The notes under the pieces are model-generated. The model was not told where the DNA came from and searched no databases. It saw nothing but the letters and a program-made list of their open reading frames with translations. Positions 9,597 to 18,691 of a stretch of DNA of 64,000 nt are shown here, piece by piece (positions within the stretch are counted from its first letter, which is position 1; the number at the start of each line of letters is the position of its first letter). The stretch is from Prolixibacteraceae bacterium. GTDB lineage: Bacteria > Bacteroidota > Bacteroidia > Bacteroidales > Prolixibacteraceae. The DNA is taken from assembly GCA_028282705.1 (NCBI GenBank), contig JANQHI010000045.1, positions 1 through 64,000 on the forward strand, given 5' to 3'. The translations under genes were made by a program, and so were the position numbers.

Positions 9597-9606
9597 TGGT
9601 ACAAGG

Positions 9607-10779
9607 TTAATAGTTAGTATGATATTCAAGGCTTTCTTTAAAGAATGGGTGGTTCTTAGGAACCAAAGATGCTTTTGAAAGGGTATAAAATACCACCATT
9701 AAGAACAACCCAATATATCCTATGGTCAGCCCAATTTCAAAGAAGCCAATTCCTGCATGCCCATGAGTTGTTCCTGGCATAATTGCCAGGTAATAATCCA
9801 ACCAGTGCCCTATAAAAACAATGACAGCTGTTGGTCCAATGATCCAGTGGATGCGTTTTGAGTTCCTGGTCATCAGGATAAGGAATGGAAGTACAAAATT
9901 CAGTACCAGATTTACAAAGAACAGGGTATCGTAATTTTTTATCCTTTCTACAAAATAGGTAGTTTCTTCAGGCAGGTTGCCGTACCAGATAAGCATGTAC
10001 TGTGAAAACCACAAATACATCCACAACACAGAAAATGCAAAAAGATAAATACCCAGGTCATGTAAATGCTCCCTGTTTACATGTTTCATAACTCCCTGGC
10101 TTTTCAGGAATATCAGGAGAAGTACCATCACTGCAATGGTGCTTACCAGCAACCCTGAAAAAATATACCATCCATACAATGTGCTAAACCAGTGGGCATC
10201 AATTGACATCAGCCAATCCCAGCTTGAAGTGGAGCTTGAAATGGCAAAGAAGACTACAAAAACCCCACCCAGTATCCTTTGCCTTTTAAAATATTTAATA
10301 TCAGGGGTGGTATCCATTTTCACAGAAGCTTTCCTGAGGAAATAACTAAGCAATGTCCATGTTATGAAATAAACAAAAAACCTAATGTAAAAGAAAGGCA
10401 GGTTCAGGTATGGTGCTTTCCCTGCAAGGATGGTATCATGGTGTTCAGTATCAGTCCAGTGGTACAGGTGGTGGATACCTAAAAGGAAGGTGATCAACAT
10501 CAATATACCTGCTACTGGGATAAAGCTGCTCATAGCTTCTGGTACTCTTTGCACACTGGTGTGCCACCCTGACTCACCCAGCAGGTGGACAGAAATAAAG
10601 AATGCCCCCCCAAGTGATAAAGCCAGGAAGTAATAATTATTCAGCAACAGGTTAGCCCAAAACCTTGATTCATCAATATGTTTATTGGCCAATCCTGTAA
10701 TGAGTGCCACCAATCCAATGGCTATCATTGTAAGTAATACAACCTTGATCTTTTGTTTAAATACAAATTTGTTTTCCAT
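9607..10779 (-). CDS. actF: Alternative complex III quinol-binding membrane subunit ActF
   Basis: The 390-residue protein has about ten membrane segments and no signal peptide. It matches the quinol:cytochrome c oxidoreductase second membrane subunit: a GESGWHTSVQRVPEAMSSF stretch near residue 68, FKRQRILGGVF near 168, SIDAHWFSTLYGWY near 191, and a conserved late GHWLDYYL motif near 325. In structurally studied complexes ActF is an NrfD-like partner of ActC that completes the membrane domain. It lies between actD and actE, whereas the canonical letter order puts E before F. Confidence 0.88.
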   Translation of the reverse strand: MENKFVFKQKIKVVLLTMIAIGLVALITGLANKHIDESRFWANLLLNNYYFLALSLGGAFFISVHLLGESGWHTSVQRVPEAMSSFIPVAGILMLITFLLGIHHLYHWTDTEHHDTILAGKAPYLNLPFFYIRFFVYFITWTLLSYFLRKASVKMDTTPDIKYFKRQRILGGVFVVFFAISSSTSSWDWLMSIDAHWFSTLYGWYIFSGLLVSTIAVMVLLLIFLKSQGVMKHVNREHLHDLGIYLFAFSVLWMYLWFSQYMLIWYGNLPEETTYFVERIKNYDTLFFVNLVLNFVLPFLILMTRNSKRIHWIIGPTAVIVFIGHWLDYYLAIMPGTTHGHAGIGFFEIGLTIGYIGLFLMVVFYTLSKASLVPKNHPFFKESLEYHTNY

Positions 10780-10822
10780 ATTGTACTTATCTAATATTTT
10801 TTATTCATTGCCTGAATTTCAA

Positions 10823-10891
10823 TCCCCATTCAATTCCCCCTTCTCCAAAGTGGACAGTTTTTCCCCTTTAGGGGGAAGATCAAGAGGGGGC
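10823..10891. repeat. G/C-run palindromic repeat between actF and actD
   Basis: This GC-rich block in AT-rich DNA contains a TTCCCC / GGGGAA hairpin (10861-10877) and the string TCCCCCTT, AAAGTGGA, TTTT in order. The same order of blocks, in the same orientation, occurs at 24320-24347. The actD stop codon and last few codons lie inside it, so the C-terminal APS of ActD is encoded by the repeat. Confidence 0.5.
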
Positions 10892-11401
10892 TTTAACTTC
10901 AATAATGGTAGCACCTGCATCTTCCATCTGTTTTTTTACTTCATTACAACTGTCTTCCTCATAACCTGCAACTATCACAAAATGGTTATCAGTAATCTTT
11001 GGGTCATAAATTTTATTTTCAGCCCCTAGCCCTAATTTTGAACGAAAAAGGAATGCAAAAACCATGGAAAATGCTGCAAACAATACTGTACACTCAAAAG
11101 TAACAGGTATAAATGAGGGGATAGCTACCAAAGGTTTGCCTCCTATGGTCATTGGGTAGCCTTCAGTGAATACCCATGCCTGGAAAAAGAATCCAAACAA
11201 AGCACCAATGGCACCACCAATAAAACCAACCCTGGGTAGCCATGACCTTCTCATGCCCAATACTTTATCTAACCCATGCACAGGAAAGGGTGTAAACACA
11301 TCCAGGATTTCCACTCCTTTTTCTTTGAGCTTTTTCAATCCTAAAAGGAGGTCTTCTTCATCCTGATAATATCCTGATATATATTTTGTTATCGTTTTCA
11401 T
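10880..11401 (-). CDS. actD: Alternative complex III subunit ActD (DUF3341)
   Basis: The protein has 173 residues. An N-terminal ferredoxin-like soluble part (YYQDEEDLLLGLKKLKEKG, then VFTPFPVHGLD) is followed by two membrane segments (about 57-80 and 97-118) and a short soluble tail, the standard DUF3341 layout. Its role is structural, helping to anchor the periplasmic ActA/ActB arm to the membrane subunits. The ATG overlaps the actC stop as TAATG, so the two are translationally coupled. The last residues come from a dispersed repeat. Confidence 0.88.
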   Translation of the reverse strand: MKTITKYISGYYQDEEDLLLGLKKLKEKGVEILDVFTPFPVHGLDKVLGMRRSWLPRVGFIGGAIGALFGFFFQAWVFTEGYPMTIGGKPLVAIPSFIPVTFECTVLFAAFSMVFAFLFRSKLGLGAENKIYDPKITDNHFVIVAGYEEDSCNEVKKQMEDAGATIIEVKAPS

Positions 11402-12765
11402 TATTTGGTTGTTTTTTCTTTTTCACCTGAACTCTTAAGCACACTTTTAATTTCAGAAATGGCAATCACAGGGAACACCCTGATGAAGATGAGGAAGAGG
11501 GTGAAAAATACCCCAAGGGTTCCAACAAAAAGCCCAATTTCAACAATACTTGGTGAATACATGCTCCAGCTTGAAGGTAGGTAATCCCTGTGTAATGAGG
11601 TCACCACAATAACAAACCTTTCAAACCACATCCCAATATTTATGAAGATGGAAACTATAAATGTGAAAACCAGGTTGCGCCTAAGTTTCCTAAACCAGAA
11701 CAGTTGTGGGGTGATCACATTGCAGGTCATCATAATCCAGTAAGCCCACCAATAAGGTCCTGTTGCCCTGTTCAGGAAAGCATATTGTTCATATTCAACC
11801 CCTGAGTACCAGGCAACAAAAAGCTCTGTGAGATAAGCTACACCCACAATAGAACCTGTGGCAATAATGATCTTATTCATGGATTCAATATGGCCCACTG
11901 TAATATAATCTTCCAGGTTCATGGCTTTGCGTGCCACAATAAGCAGGGTAAGCACCATGGCGAACCCTGAAAAAATTGCACCAGCCACAAAGTATGGTGG
12001 GAAGATAGTGGTATGCCAGCCTGGGATAACTGATGTGGCAAAATCCATACTTACAATGCTGTGTACTGAAAGTACCAAAGGTGCTGCCAGCCCAGCCAGG
12101 ATCAGGCTTAATGATTCATGCCTTGACCAGTGCCTTGCTGAACCTGTCCATCCAAAGCTAAGTAATCCATAAATAAATTTTTTGACCTTTTTGGTAGCTC
12201 TGTCGCGAATGGTGCCAATGTCAGGGATCAACCCAACATACCAGAATAGCAGAGAAACCAAAAAGTAAGTGGTAATTGCAAACACATCCCATAGCAGTGG
12301 GGAATTAAAATTAACCCATACATCACGTGTATTTGGATAGGGGAAAATAAAGAACCCCAGCAGCAGCCTTCCCATATGTATTAAAGGAAAGAACCCTGCA
12401 CAGGCAATGGCCATCAATGTCATGGCTTCTGCTGACCTGTTGATACTGGTCCTCCATTTTTGGCGGAAAAGCAAAAGGATGGCAGAGATGAAAGTCCCTG
12501 CATGGCCAATTCCTACCCACCATACAAAGTTGGTGATTCCCCAACCCCAACCAATGGTTTTATTTAACCCCCAGGTACCTATACCATACCATATAGTGAG
12601 GAATGTAGCAATACCACCACTAAGGGCTGCAATGATAGCCAGGGTGATCCCCAGGTACCAATATTTTCCAGGTTTCCCTGCCATTGGCTTGGTGATCTCC
12701 CTGGTAACTGTGGCATAATCCTTTTTCCCTTTTATTAGTGGTTCACGTAATGGAGATACATACAT
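11401..12765 (-). CDS. actC: Alternative complex III NrfD-like quinol-binding subunit ActC
   Basis: The 454-residue polytopic protein has about ten membrane segments and belongs to the NrfD/PsrC family. Family marks are the GINFVWWVGIGHAGTFISA-like stretch near residue 90, SAEAMTLMAIACAG near 115, and HSIVSMDFATSVIPGWH near 235. In ACIII it carries the menaquinol oxidation site next to the 3Fe-4S cluster of ActB. It sits in the usual place after actB (41-base gap) and is coupled to actD. Confidence 0.92.
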   Translation of the reverse strand: MYVSPLREPLIKGKKDYATVTREITKPMAGKPGKYWYLGITLAIIAALSGGIATFLTIWYGIGTWGLNKTIGWGWGITNFVWWVGIGHAGTFISAILLLFRQKWRTSINRSAEAMTLMAIACAGFFPLIHMGRLLLGFFIFPYPNTRDVWVNFNSPLLWDVFAITTYFLVSLLFWYVGLIPDIGTIRDRATKKVKKFIYGLLSFGWTGSARHWSRHESLSLILAGLAAPLVLSVHSIVSMDFATSVIPGWHTTIFPPYFVAGAIFSGFAMVLTLLIVARKAMNLEDYITVGHIESMNKIIIATGSIVGVAYLTELFVAWYSGVEYEQYAFLNRATGPYWWAYWIMMTCNVITPQLFWFRKLRRNLVFTFIVSIFINIGMWFERFVIVVTSLHRDYLPSSWSMYSPSIVEIGLFVGTLGVFFTLFLIFIRVFPVIAISEIKSVLKSSGEKEKTTK

Positions 12766-12806
12766 GCTTATCTGATTTTTGTTTTTAACCTAGTTTAGTT
12801 TCTTTT

Positions 12807-15764
12807 TTAAGCTTCTTTGTTCCTTACTTTAGTCAGGTAACCTACTGAAGGCAAGGTGTGTAGTTCTTCCAATAGATGGTAATTGCGTTCATCTTTAAAG
12901 AACTTTGATATCTTGCTGTTTTCATCATTTAAATCACCAAAAACAATGGCATCAGCAGGGCAAGCTTGAGCACAGGCAGGTTTTATTTCACCATCTTTAA
13001 GCATCCTGTTTTCCAGCTTGGCATCCAGCTTTTTCTCCTGAATCCTCTGTATGCATAGAGAGCATTTTTCAATAACCCCTTTAGCCCTAACCACTACATC
13101 AGGGTTAAGCACCATCCTTTTCAGGTCAACAGTCATTCCTGCTGGGTCATAAGTATTTGCAGGGATTGCATCAGCTTTGGTGTAATCCATGAAGTTGAAA
13201 CGCCTGACTTTATAAGGGCAGTTATTATTGCAGTAGCGTGTACCAATGCAACGATTATAAGCCATTTGGTTCACCCCTTCCTTACTGTTTGTGGTGGCTC
13301 CCACAGGGCAAACATTTTCACATGGTGCATTGTCACAATGCTGGCACATAACAGGTTGCCTCACCACTTCAGGATTTTCAGTATCACCAGAATAGTACCT
13401 GTCAATCCTGATCCAGTGCATTTCACGAGCAAGTTTTACCTGCTCTTTGCCAACAATGGGTACATTGTTTTCAGCAGAACAAGCAACTACACAGGCATTA
13501 CATCCAATGCATGAATTCAGGTCAACAGCCATTCCCCAATGGTGGCCTTTAAACTCCCTTTCTTTATATAATGAAATATGGTGTTCCTCAATCTTTTTGT
13601 GCATTTCATTTCCAGAGGCAGGGTTTTCAAGGTATTCGGCTAATGAAGTTTCCCTGATAATTGCCCTCCCTTCCATGGAATGGTGGGTTTGGGTCATGGC
13701 AAATTCATACTCACCTTCTGCCATATCTAGTTGTACTCCTGTTTTGTTGAATTCCAGGGTTTCACCATTAAAGTGTGATAAGAGGTATCCATTTGCTCCA
13801 ACACCTTCTGCTACTTTTCCAGCTTTAGCCCTTCCATAACCCAATGCAATGGAAATAGTTTTATGCTCTTGACCTGGTTGGATAAGTACAGGAAGGGTAA
13901 GGGTATTATCAATTTTTACCAAGCTGCCTTCCATTAACCCCTTTTCACCCGCCAGGCTAGCTGACATGCTAATGTAATTGTCCCAGGTTACTTTTGATAC
14001 TGGGTCAGGAAGTTCCTGCAACCATGGGTTATTGGCATTCCTTCCATCTCCAATAGCTACATTTTCATACAGTTCAACCTCTACCTGGTTGGCATCCAAG
14101 TCAGCAACCTGAATGCTTGCTATTGAATTACCATTAAAGGTTACAGTACTATTTACTGTCTTTGGTTTTTCAAAGACCCCATCATGTAGGCTTTTGTTCC
14201 AGAACTCATAAAAACTTCCTGCAAAACCTGAAGCAGGGTATATATTCTTTTCCCACTGGGCTTTAATAAAGCTCAGGTAATCAGTTTTATTGCCAGCCCA
14301 ATTTAGCAAGTTTTCCTGCACTGCCCTGGTATTAAAGATACTCCTGATAGCTGGTTGGGATAAGCTGTAATACCCTGGTTTAATCTCACTGTCATTCCAA
14401 GCTTCCAGATAATGGTGCCCTGGGCAAAGGAATGTACATTCTTCAGCAGTCTCATTTTTAAGGTCAGCAATTGAAACTGAGAGTTCAGTATTTTTTATCC
14501 CTGAAAGGAAATTCTTCCCATCATAATAATCATATACAGGATTTACCCCGCACAGGATCAATCCTGATACTTCTCCATTGTTCAATTGGTTAATCAGGAT
14601 TGCCATTTCAGCATCATTCCCTTTTTTTAGGTTGAGGGGAGTATACAGGTCGATGGTGGTGCCATAATTACCCAATAGGTAATTGATGCCATTTACAAGG
14701 GTTTGGCTCTCCTGGTCATTGGCACCACAAACTACCAGTGATTTCCCTTTGGCTTTTAATAATCTTTGGGCAAGCCCACCTACATCAACTGGTGATGCTG
14801 GTGTATTAATTTGCTGGGCTCCTTCAGCTTTTGCCAATTTATTATACAAGTTAGCAAGGGTAATTTTTTGTTGTGAATTTTTCAGTAAAATACGTTTATC
14901 AGCATTGCTCCCTGTTAATGACATGCCAGCCTCAAGCTGGATATGCTGAGACATTTCTTTTTGCCCTTCATCCAGTTTCCTTCCTGCTGCATATTGTTTT
15001 GTAAACTCAACAGGCATCAGCCATGAGCCTAAAAAGTCAGCCCCAAAACTTACAACAAGCTTGGCTTTATCAAAATGGTATGATGGAACAACCTCTTTAC
15101 CAAATGTTTTTTTATTGGCAAGTGGGATTGCATTCATTGAAATTGCATCATACTGAATATGTTTTGTAGTAGGGTATGTTTTTTTGAATTCTTCAATAAC
15201 TGCTAATGTAGATGGGCTGATAACAGTAGGTGTTAGGAGGACAATAGCCCCATCTTTTTCTTTAATAGTTTGAAGTTTTGAAATAACCTCACTATCCACA
15301 GTTTCCCAGCCTGATTCTTTCCCTGAAACCATAGGAGTTCTGTACCTGGCTGTGTCATAGAGGTTTAATACAGATGCCTGAACCCTGGCACTGGTTCCTC
15401 CTTTGGTAACTGAAGAGAGTGTGTTCCCCTCAATTTTTATGGGCCTTCCATCACGCACCTTTACCAAAATGCTGCAATAATCATTTCCATCAAAATAGGT
15501 AGAAGCATAGTAGTTTGCTTTCCCTGGAGTGATTGAATCAGGTTTGACCAGGTAAGGGATAGCTTTTCTTACAGGCTGCTCACAGCTGGTTGCCACTGCT
15601 GCTGAGGCTATGGCAAAACCAAATAGCTTCAGGAAGTCACGCCTGTTTGAAGGTGAAGTAAGCACAGACTCATCCTCCTTCTTATCTCTGATCAATTTTT
15701 TAATTTCAGAAGAACCATTTTTAGGAATGTATTCTTCTATGCTTTTATAGTACTTTTTCTCCAT
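12807..15764 (-). CDS. actB: Alternative complex III Fe-S subunit ActB
   Basis: The 985-residue periplasmic protein is a fusion of a molybdopterin-oxidoreductase-like domain (about 65-720) and a four-cluster ferredoxin domain (about 745-985). A TAT-like twin Arg (RRDFLKLFGF) starts at residue 41 and a lipobox-like Cys is at 61. The MopB part belongs to the ACIII type, which binds no molybdenum cofactor. Ferredoxin motifs I (CIGCNACVVAC), II (CQHCDNAPC) and IV (CSLCIQRI) are complete, but motif III reads CIGTRYC with Thr for the second Cys, matching the single 3Fe-4S cluster known in ActB. It lies 23 bases after actA. Confidence 0.95.
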   Translation of the reverse strand: MEKKYYKSIEEYIPKNGSSEIKKLIRDKKEDESVLTSPSNRRDFLKLFGFAIASAAVATSCEQPVRKAIPYLVKPDSITPGKANYYASTYFDGNDYCSILVKVRDGRPIKIEGNTLSSVTKGGTSARVQASVLNLYDTARYRTPMVSGKESGWETVDSEVISKLQTIKEKDGAIVLLTPTVISPSTLAVIEEFKKTYPTTKHIQYDAISMNAIPLANKKTFGKEVVPSYHFDKAKLVVSFGADFLGSWLMPVEFTKQYAAGRKLDEGQKEMSQHIQLEAGMSLTGSNADKRILLKNSQQKITLANLYNKLAKAEGAQQINTPASPVDVGGLAQRLLKAKGKSLVVCGANDQESQTLVNGINYLLGNYGTTIDLYTPLNLKKGNDAEMAILINQLNNGEVSGLILCGVNPVYDYYDGKNFLSGIKNTELSVSIADLKNETAEECTFLCPGHHYLEAWNDSEIKPGYYSLSQPAIRSIFNTRAVQENLLNWAGNKTDYLSFIKAQWEKNIYPASGFAGSFYEFWNKSLHDGVFEKPKTVNSTVTFNGNSIASIQVADLDANQVEVELYENVAIGDGRNANNPWLQELPDPVSKVTWDNYISMSASLAGEKGLMEGSLVKIDNTLTLPVLIQPGQEHKTISIALGYGRAKAGKVAEGVGANGYLLSHFNGETLEFNKTGVQLDMAEGEYEFAMTQTHHSMEGRAIIRETSLAEYLENPASGNEMHKKIEEHHISLYKEREFKGHHWGMAVDLNSCIGCNACVVACSAENNVPIVGKEQVKLAREMHWIRIDRYYSGDTENPEVVRQPVMCQHCDNAPCENVCPVGATTNSKEGVNQMAYNRCIGTRYCNNNCPYKVRRFNFMDYTKADAIPANTYDPAGMTVDLKRMVLNPDVVVRAKGVIEKCSLCIQRIQEKKLDAKLENRMLKDGEIKPACAQACPADAIVFGDLNDENSKISKFFKDERNYHLLEELHTLPSVGYLTKVRNKEA

Positions 15765-15787
15765 TTAAACAGAAATATTTAAAGGGT

Positions 15788-16951
15788 TTAATAATGGCAT
15801 TTCATACAATCTGTCCCACCAATTTGCTCTACAGTAACTGAATCAATCATGCCTGAAGTGATCTGGTCATGGAACTCTTTATAGGTGGCATAATAATCGT
15901 TTTCGATAAACTGCACTTTCCTGGTTTTATGGCAGTCAAGGCACCATCCCATTGAAAGGTCAGCATGTTGTGTCAACACATCCATTTCTTCCACAGGCCC
16001 ATGGCACTCAGCACAATCCAGCTTTCCAGCCCCCACATGTTGTGCATGGCTGAAAAATACATGGTCAGGGAGGTTATGCACCCTTACCCATTCAATGGGG
16101 ATATTGTTTTCAAAAGCATGGTATATTTTGTCAATTTCAAATTTTCCTGAATTGGTTCCTTCCCTTACAATTAGGTGGCAATTCATACACACATTCACAG
16201 AGGGGATGCCAGCTGATTTGCTGTATTCAGCAGTGCTATGGCAATAAAAGCAGTCAGTTTGATTAAGCCCTGCATGCACTTCATGAGAAAATTTAATAGG
16301 TTGCAATGGTGCATAGGCTTCCTGCCTTCCCAGGTCAACAGCTTCATGGTATAACATGTTGGTAAGCCAAATAAAAGCCCCTAACAGGACGGTAACTGTG
16401 ATGATCCTGGGCTTTACCTTCCTGATCAGCAATAGCTCTGTTGATGCCCAAAGTACAACCAAGATCAAAGATATTAACCCAATGAGCCAAACTATATTTG
16501 TTTTTTCAGGCTGAGGCCCTTCATGGGCCATTTCATCCAAGTAGCCTTTAACCAGCTTCAGATCATTATTGCTGATGTCAAAAAGCTGGTGTACTTCACT
16601 CATTTTCTTGCCGGTAGGTTGCATAACCACCTGCTCAAATGCTGCAAAATCTGTTGCTGCATATTTCAAGGCAATATCCATGGCTGATGGGTTCCAGTTC
16701 AATGTATCAACTGGTAGAATATTGTGGCATGATACACATGATTCTGCTTTCCTTTCAAATGGTAATAACCCTTTAAAAAAACGTTCGCCACGTTTTAATT
16801 CTTCATGTGAAAACCCATCAGTAATAACTGAACTATGGGACTCTTCTTTTTCAGCATGGGTCGGTAAAGAAAATAAAGAGATAATAACGAGCAAAGACAG
16901 GAAAACCATTCTGTTTTTTAAAGCAGATTTCCCCCAAAAATTTTTTCTCAT
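15788..16951 (-). CDS. actA: Alternative complex III multiheme cytochrome c ActA
   Basis: The protein has 387 residues with a signal peptide. I count six CxxCH sites: CVSCH at residue 72, then, after two hydrophobic segments (about 152-175 and 183-203), CFYCH, CMNCH, CAECH, CLDCH and the C-terminal CMKCH. This gives one heme before and five after the membrane segments. The C-terminal pentaheme block is the standard ActA unit, and the N-terminal single-heme domain is an addition relative to pentaheme ActA. It is the first gene of the operon. A TTGTATCTTTTT string (read on the minus strand, 16986-16997) is a candidate -7 element. Confidence 0.92.
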   Translation of the reverse strand: MRKNFWGKSALKNRMVFLSLLVIISLFSLPTHAEKEESHSSVITDGFSHEELKRGERFFKGLLPFERKAESCVSCHNILPVDTLNWNPSAMDIALKYAATDFAAFEQVVMQPTGKKMSEVHQLFDISNNDLKLVKGYLDEMAHEGPQPEKTNIVWLIGLISLILVVLWASTELLLIRKVKPRIITVTVLLGAFIWLTNMLYHEAVDLGRQEAYAPLQPIKFSHEVHAGLNQTDCFYCHSTAEYSKSAGIPSVNVCMNCHLIVREGTNSGKFEIDKIYHAFENNIPIEWVRVHNLPDHVFFSHAQHVGAGKLDCAECHGPVEEMDVLTQHADLSMGWCLDCHKTRKVQFIENDYYATYKEFHDQITSGMIDSVTVEQIGGTDCMKCHY

Positions 16952-17381
16952 TCTGTTTAGTTTTTTCTTTTAAAAAGGCTTTACTAAAAAGATACAACTT
17001 TCTCAACAATAAAAGAAGGGGAAAGGTTTCTTAATTTGCAGAAAAATTTTAAAGGAAACAGGTATGTTTTATACACATTAATAGCAACAGGTAAAGTCCC
17101 AAGGGAAGAATTTATAAATTAATATTTTGATAATCAAAATTTTACTAATTTTTTGTATAATTTCTGTTTCAAAAAAAGAAAAGATAGGTTTAAAGAGTTA
17201 TTTTTCTTAAAATATCCGTGAGTTCAAATTTAGGGAATAATTATTTATATTTTACACCTTTTTTTAAAGAGGTGTAAGGCGATGCTTCCTTAACTTAGAT
17301 TTTTGATAATCTTAGTATCATAAAAATTACAAAAATTATCAAAAATCAGGGATAAAGTATTTTATACTTTTTCACCTACCT
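16952..17381 (-). promoter_or_regulatory. Regulatory region upstream of actA with three inverted repeats
   Basis: There is no gene in these 430 bases. It holds ATTTTGAT-A-ATCAAAAT at 17124-17140, a hairpin TACACCT/AGGTGTA at 17253-17276, and a perfect 13-bp inverted repeat at 17298-17310 and 17335-17347 built on the same TTTTGATAAT core. The repeated core makes a regulator site plausible for the act operon. The region ends where IS remnants begin, so transposition may have altered what lies further upstream. Confidence 0.4.
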
Positions 17382-17429
17382 TAACAGGCTGTGTGAAAAC
17401 GAAAACCAAGTTAATTAAATGTCAGATGT
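17382..17429 (+). mobile_element. 48-bp end fragment of the IS1182-family element
   Basis: These 48 bases are identical to the reverse complement of 7943-7990, the right end of the IS1182 element. The match stops three bases before the terminal repeat of the IS4-type element at 17433, and nothing on the far side of that element (18611 on) continues the IS1182 sequence. It is a remnant left after a second insertion and a deletion. Confidence 0.8.
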
Positions 17430-17432
17430 ATT

Positions 17433-18610
17433 AGTACATGACAAAAATATAAATACTTGATATTCAGCAGGATAAGCCTCTAAGAATTAGTTTAGAACGT
17501 TGATTTTCAGTATATTAGAAGAATAAAACCACTCATTTTTCTAATGGGGAAAATCAACGTTGAGAGTAAAAGTAGCGAATTCATTTCAATTATGAATGAC
17601 CAATTTCAAGGGAAAATCAATTTAGCGAGATTAAAGTTAATATCGATGTTTGTCATAGCACTTTGTAAAGTTCAAACAGTAGGTTTTGAGAAACTTGCCA
17701 ATGCATTTGATGCCGATGCCAAGGCAGGATCGAGTTTGCGGCGTATTCAGCGTTTTATAGCCTCGTATGCATTGGACTCTGATTTAATAGCAAAGTTAGT
17801 ATTTAGTTTATTGCCTGAAAAAGAGAACCTAAAACTCAGCACCGGCAGGACTAATTGGCAGTTTGGAAAAACCGGTATAAATATATTTATGCTTGGGGTG
17901 GTTTATAAAGGGCTTGCTTTTCCGTTGATGTTCAAAATGCTTGATAAACGAGGCAATTCAAATTCCCAAGAAAGAATAGATTTAGTAAAACGTTTTATCC
18001 GGCTTTTCGGCACAGGCTGTATTGATTCGTTAATGGCTGACAGGGAATTTGTTGGCGACAAATGGATTAAATACCCCAATGACAACCGTATTCGTAACAA
18101 TTTCAAAGTCTTTATCCCCCACAAGGACAAAGAGGTGAAGGCATCGTGGTTATTTAACAACCTGAAAGTTAACGAGTTACTGCATTATCATAAAACCGTA
18201 AGAATAGGGACGCAATTGTGTTATTTATCCGGGTGCAAGTTAGATACTAAGAACAACCGTTCTGATTTTCTGATTATTGTATCGTTTAACAAGCCCAGGT
18301 AAATTACAAAGACCGTTGGCAAATCGAAACTTGTTTTAAAGCCATGAAATCGAGTGGTTTCGACATTGAAAAAACACACTTGCAAGAAATTGGCAGGATT
18401 GAAAAATTGACACTTATTGTTATGGTCGCATTTGTGTGGTGTTATAAAATTGGAATATTTATCCATGAAAATATAAACCCCATTGAAACCAAAAAGCATG
18501 GACGAAGAGCTAAAACTATATTTAAACACGGGCTTTCGTTTGTTGCAAACGTTCTTTTAAATGCTAAAAATCAAACAGGTATTGATATATTTAAATTTTT
18601 GTCATGTACT
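17433..18610 (+). mobile_element. IS4-family insertion sequence, inactive copy
   Basis: The ends are AGTACATGACAAAAAT at 17433 and its inverted partner ending at 18610, giving an element of about 1178 bp with a ~23-bp imperfect terminal repeat. The transposase gene inside is broken. No target duplication is visible: the left neighbour is an IS1182 remnant and the right neighbour is unrelated, suggesting a deletion or recombination after insertion. A related end occupies 1-94 in the opposite orientation. Confidence 0.82.
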
Positions 18611-18613
18611 TAG
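17544..18613 (+). pseudogene. IS4-family transposase, frameshifted and lacking its first catalytic Asp
   Basis: A 252-codon frame (17544-18302) ends just before the conserved C-terminal block, which continues in another frame from about 18290 to 18613. That block carries the IS4 YREK signature (Y at 18305, then RWQIE, then K). The expected linker before the Tyr is short by about ten bases, pointing to a small deletion. The second Asp is present in MADREF. The first, normally in DRTNW, reads GRTNW at codon 101 (17844-17846, GGC), one transition away from GAC. The copy is dead on both counts. Confidence 0.82.
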
Positions 18614-18691
18614 CTTGTAGTTTTAAATTTTATATTCCCTTTAAATGTAATATATTGCTAATCCCTAATACTTAATTAGAAAACATTATTT

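Noticed and set aside
17124-17140. FNR-like box TTGAT...ATCAA upstream of actA
   Set aside because: The half-sites are only one base apart; FNR/CRP sites need a four-base spacer.
18290-18310. Programmed frameshift in the IS4 transposase
   Set aside because: There is no slippery heptamer or stimulatory hairpin, and the linker is too short by about ten bases, which fits a deletion. The missing catalytic Asp also argues for decay.
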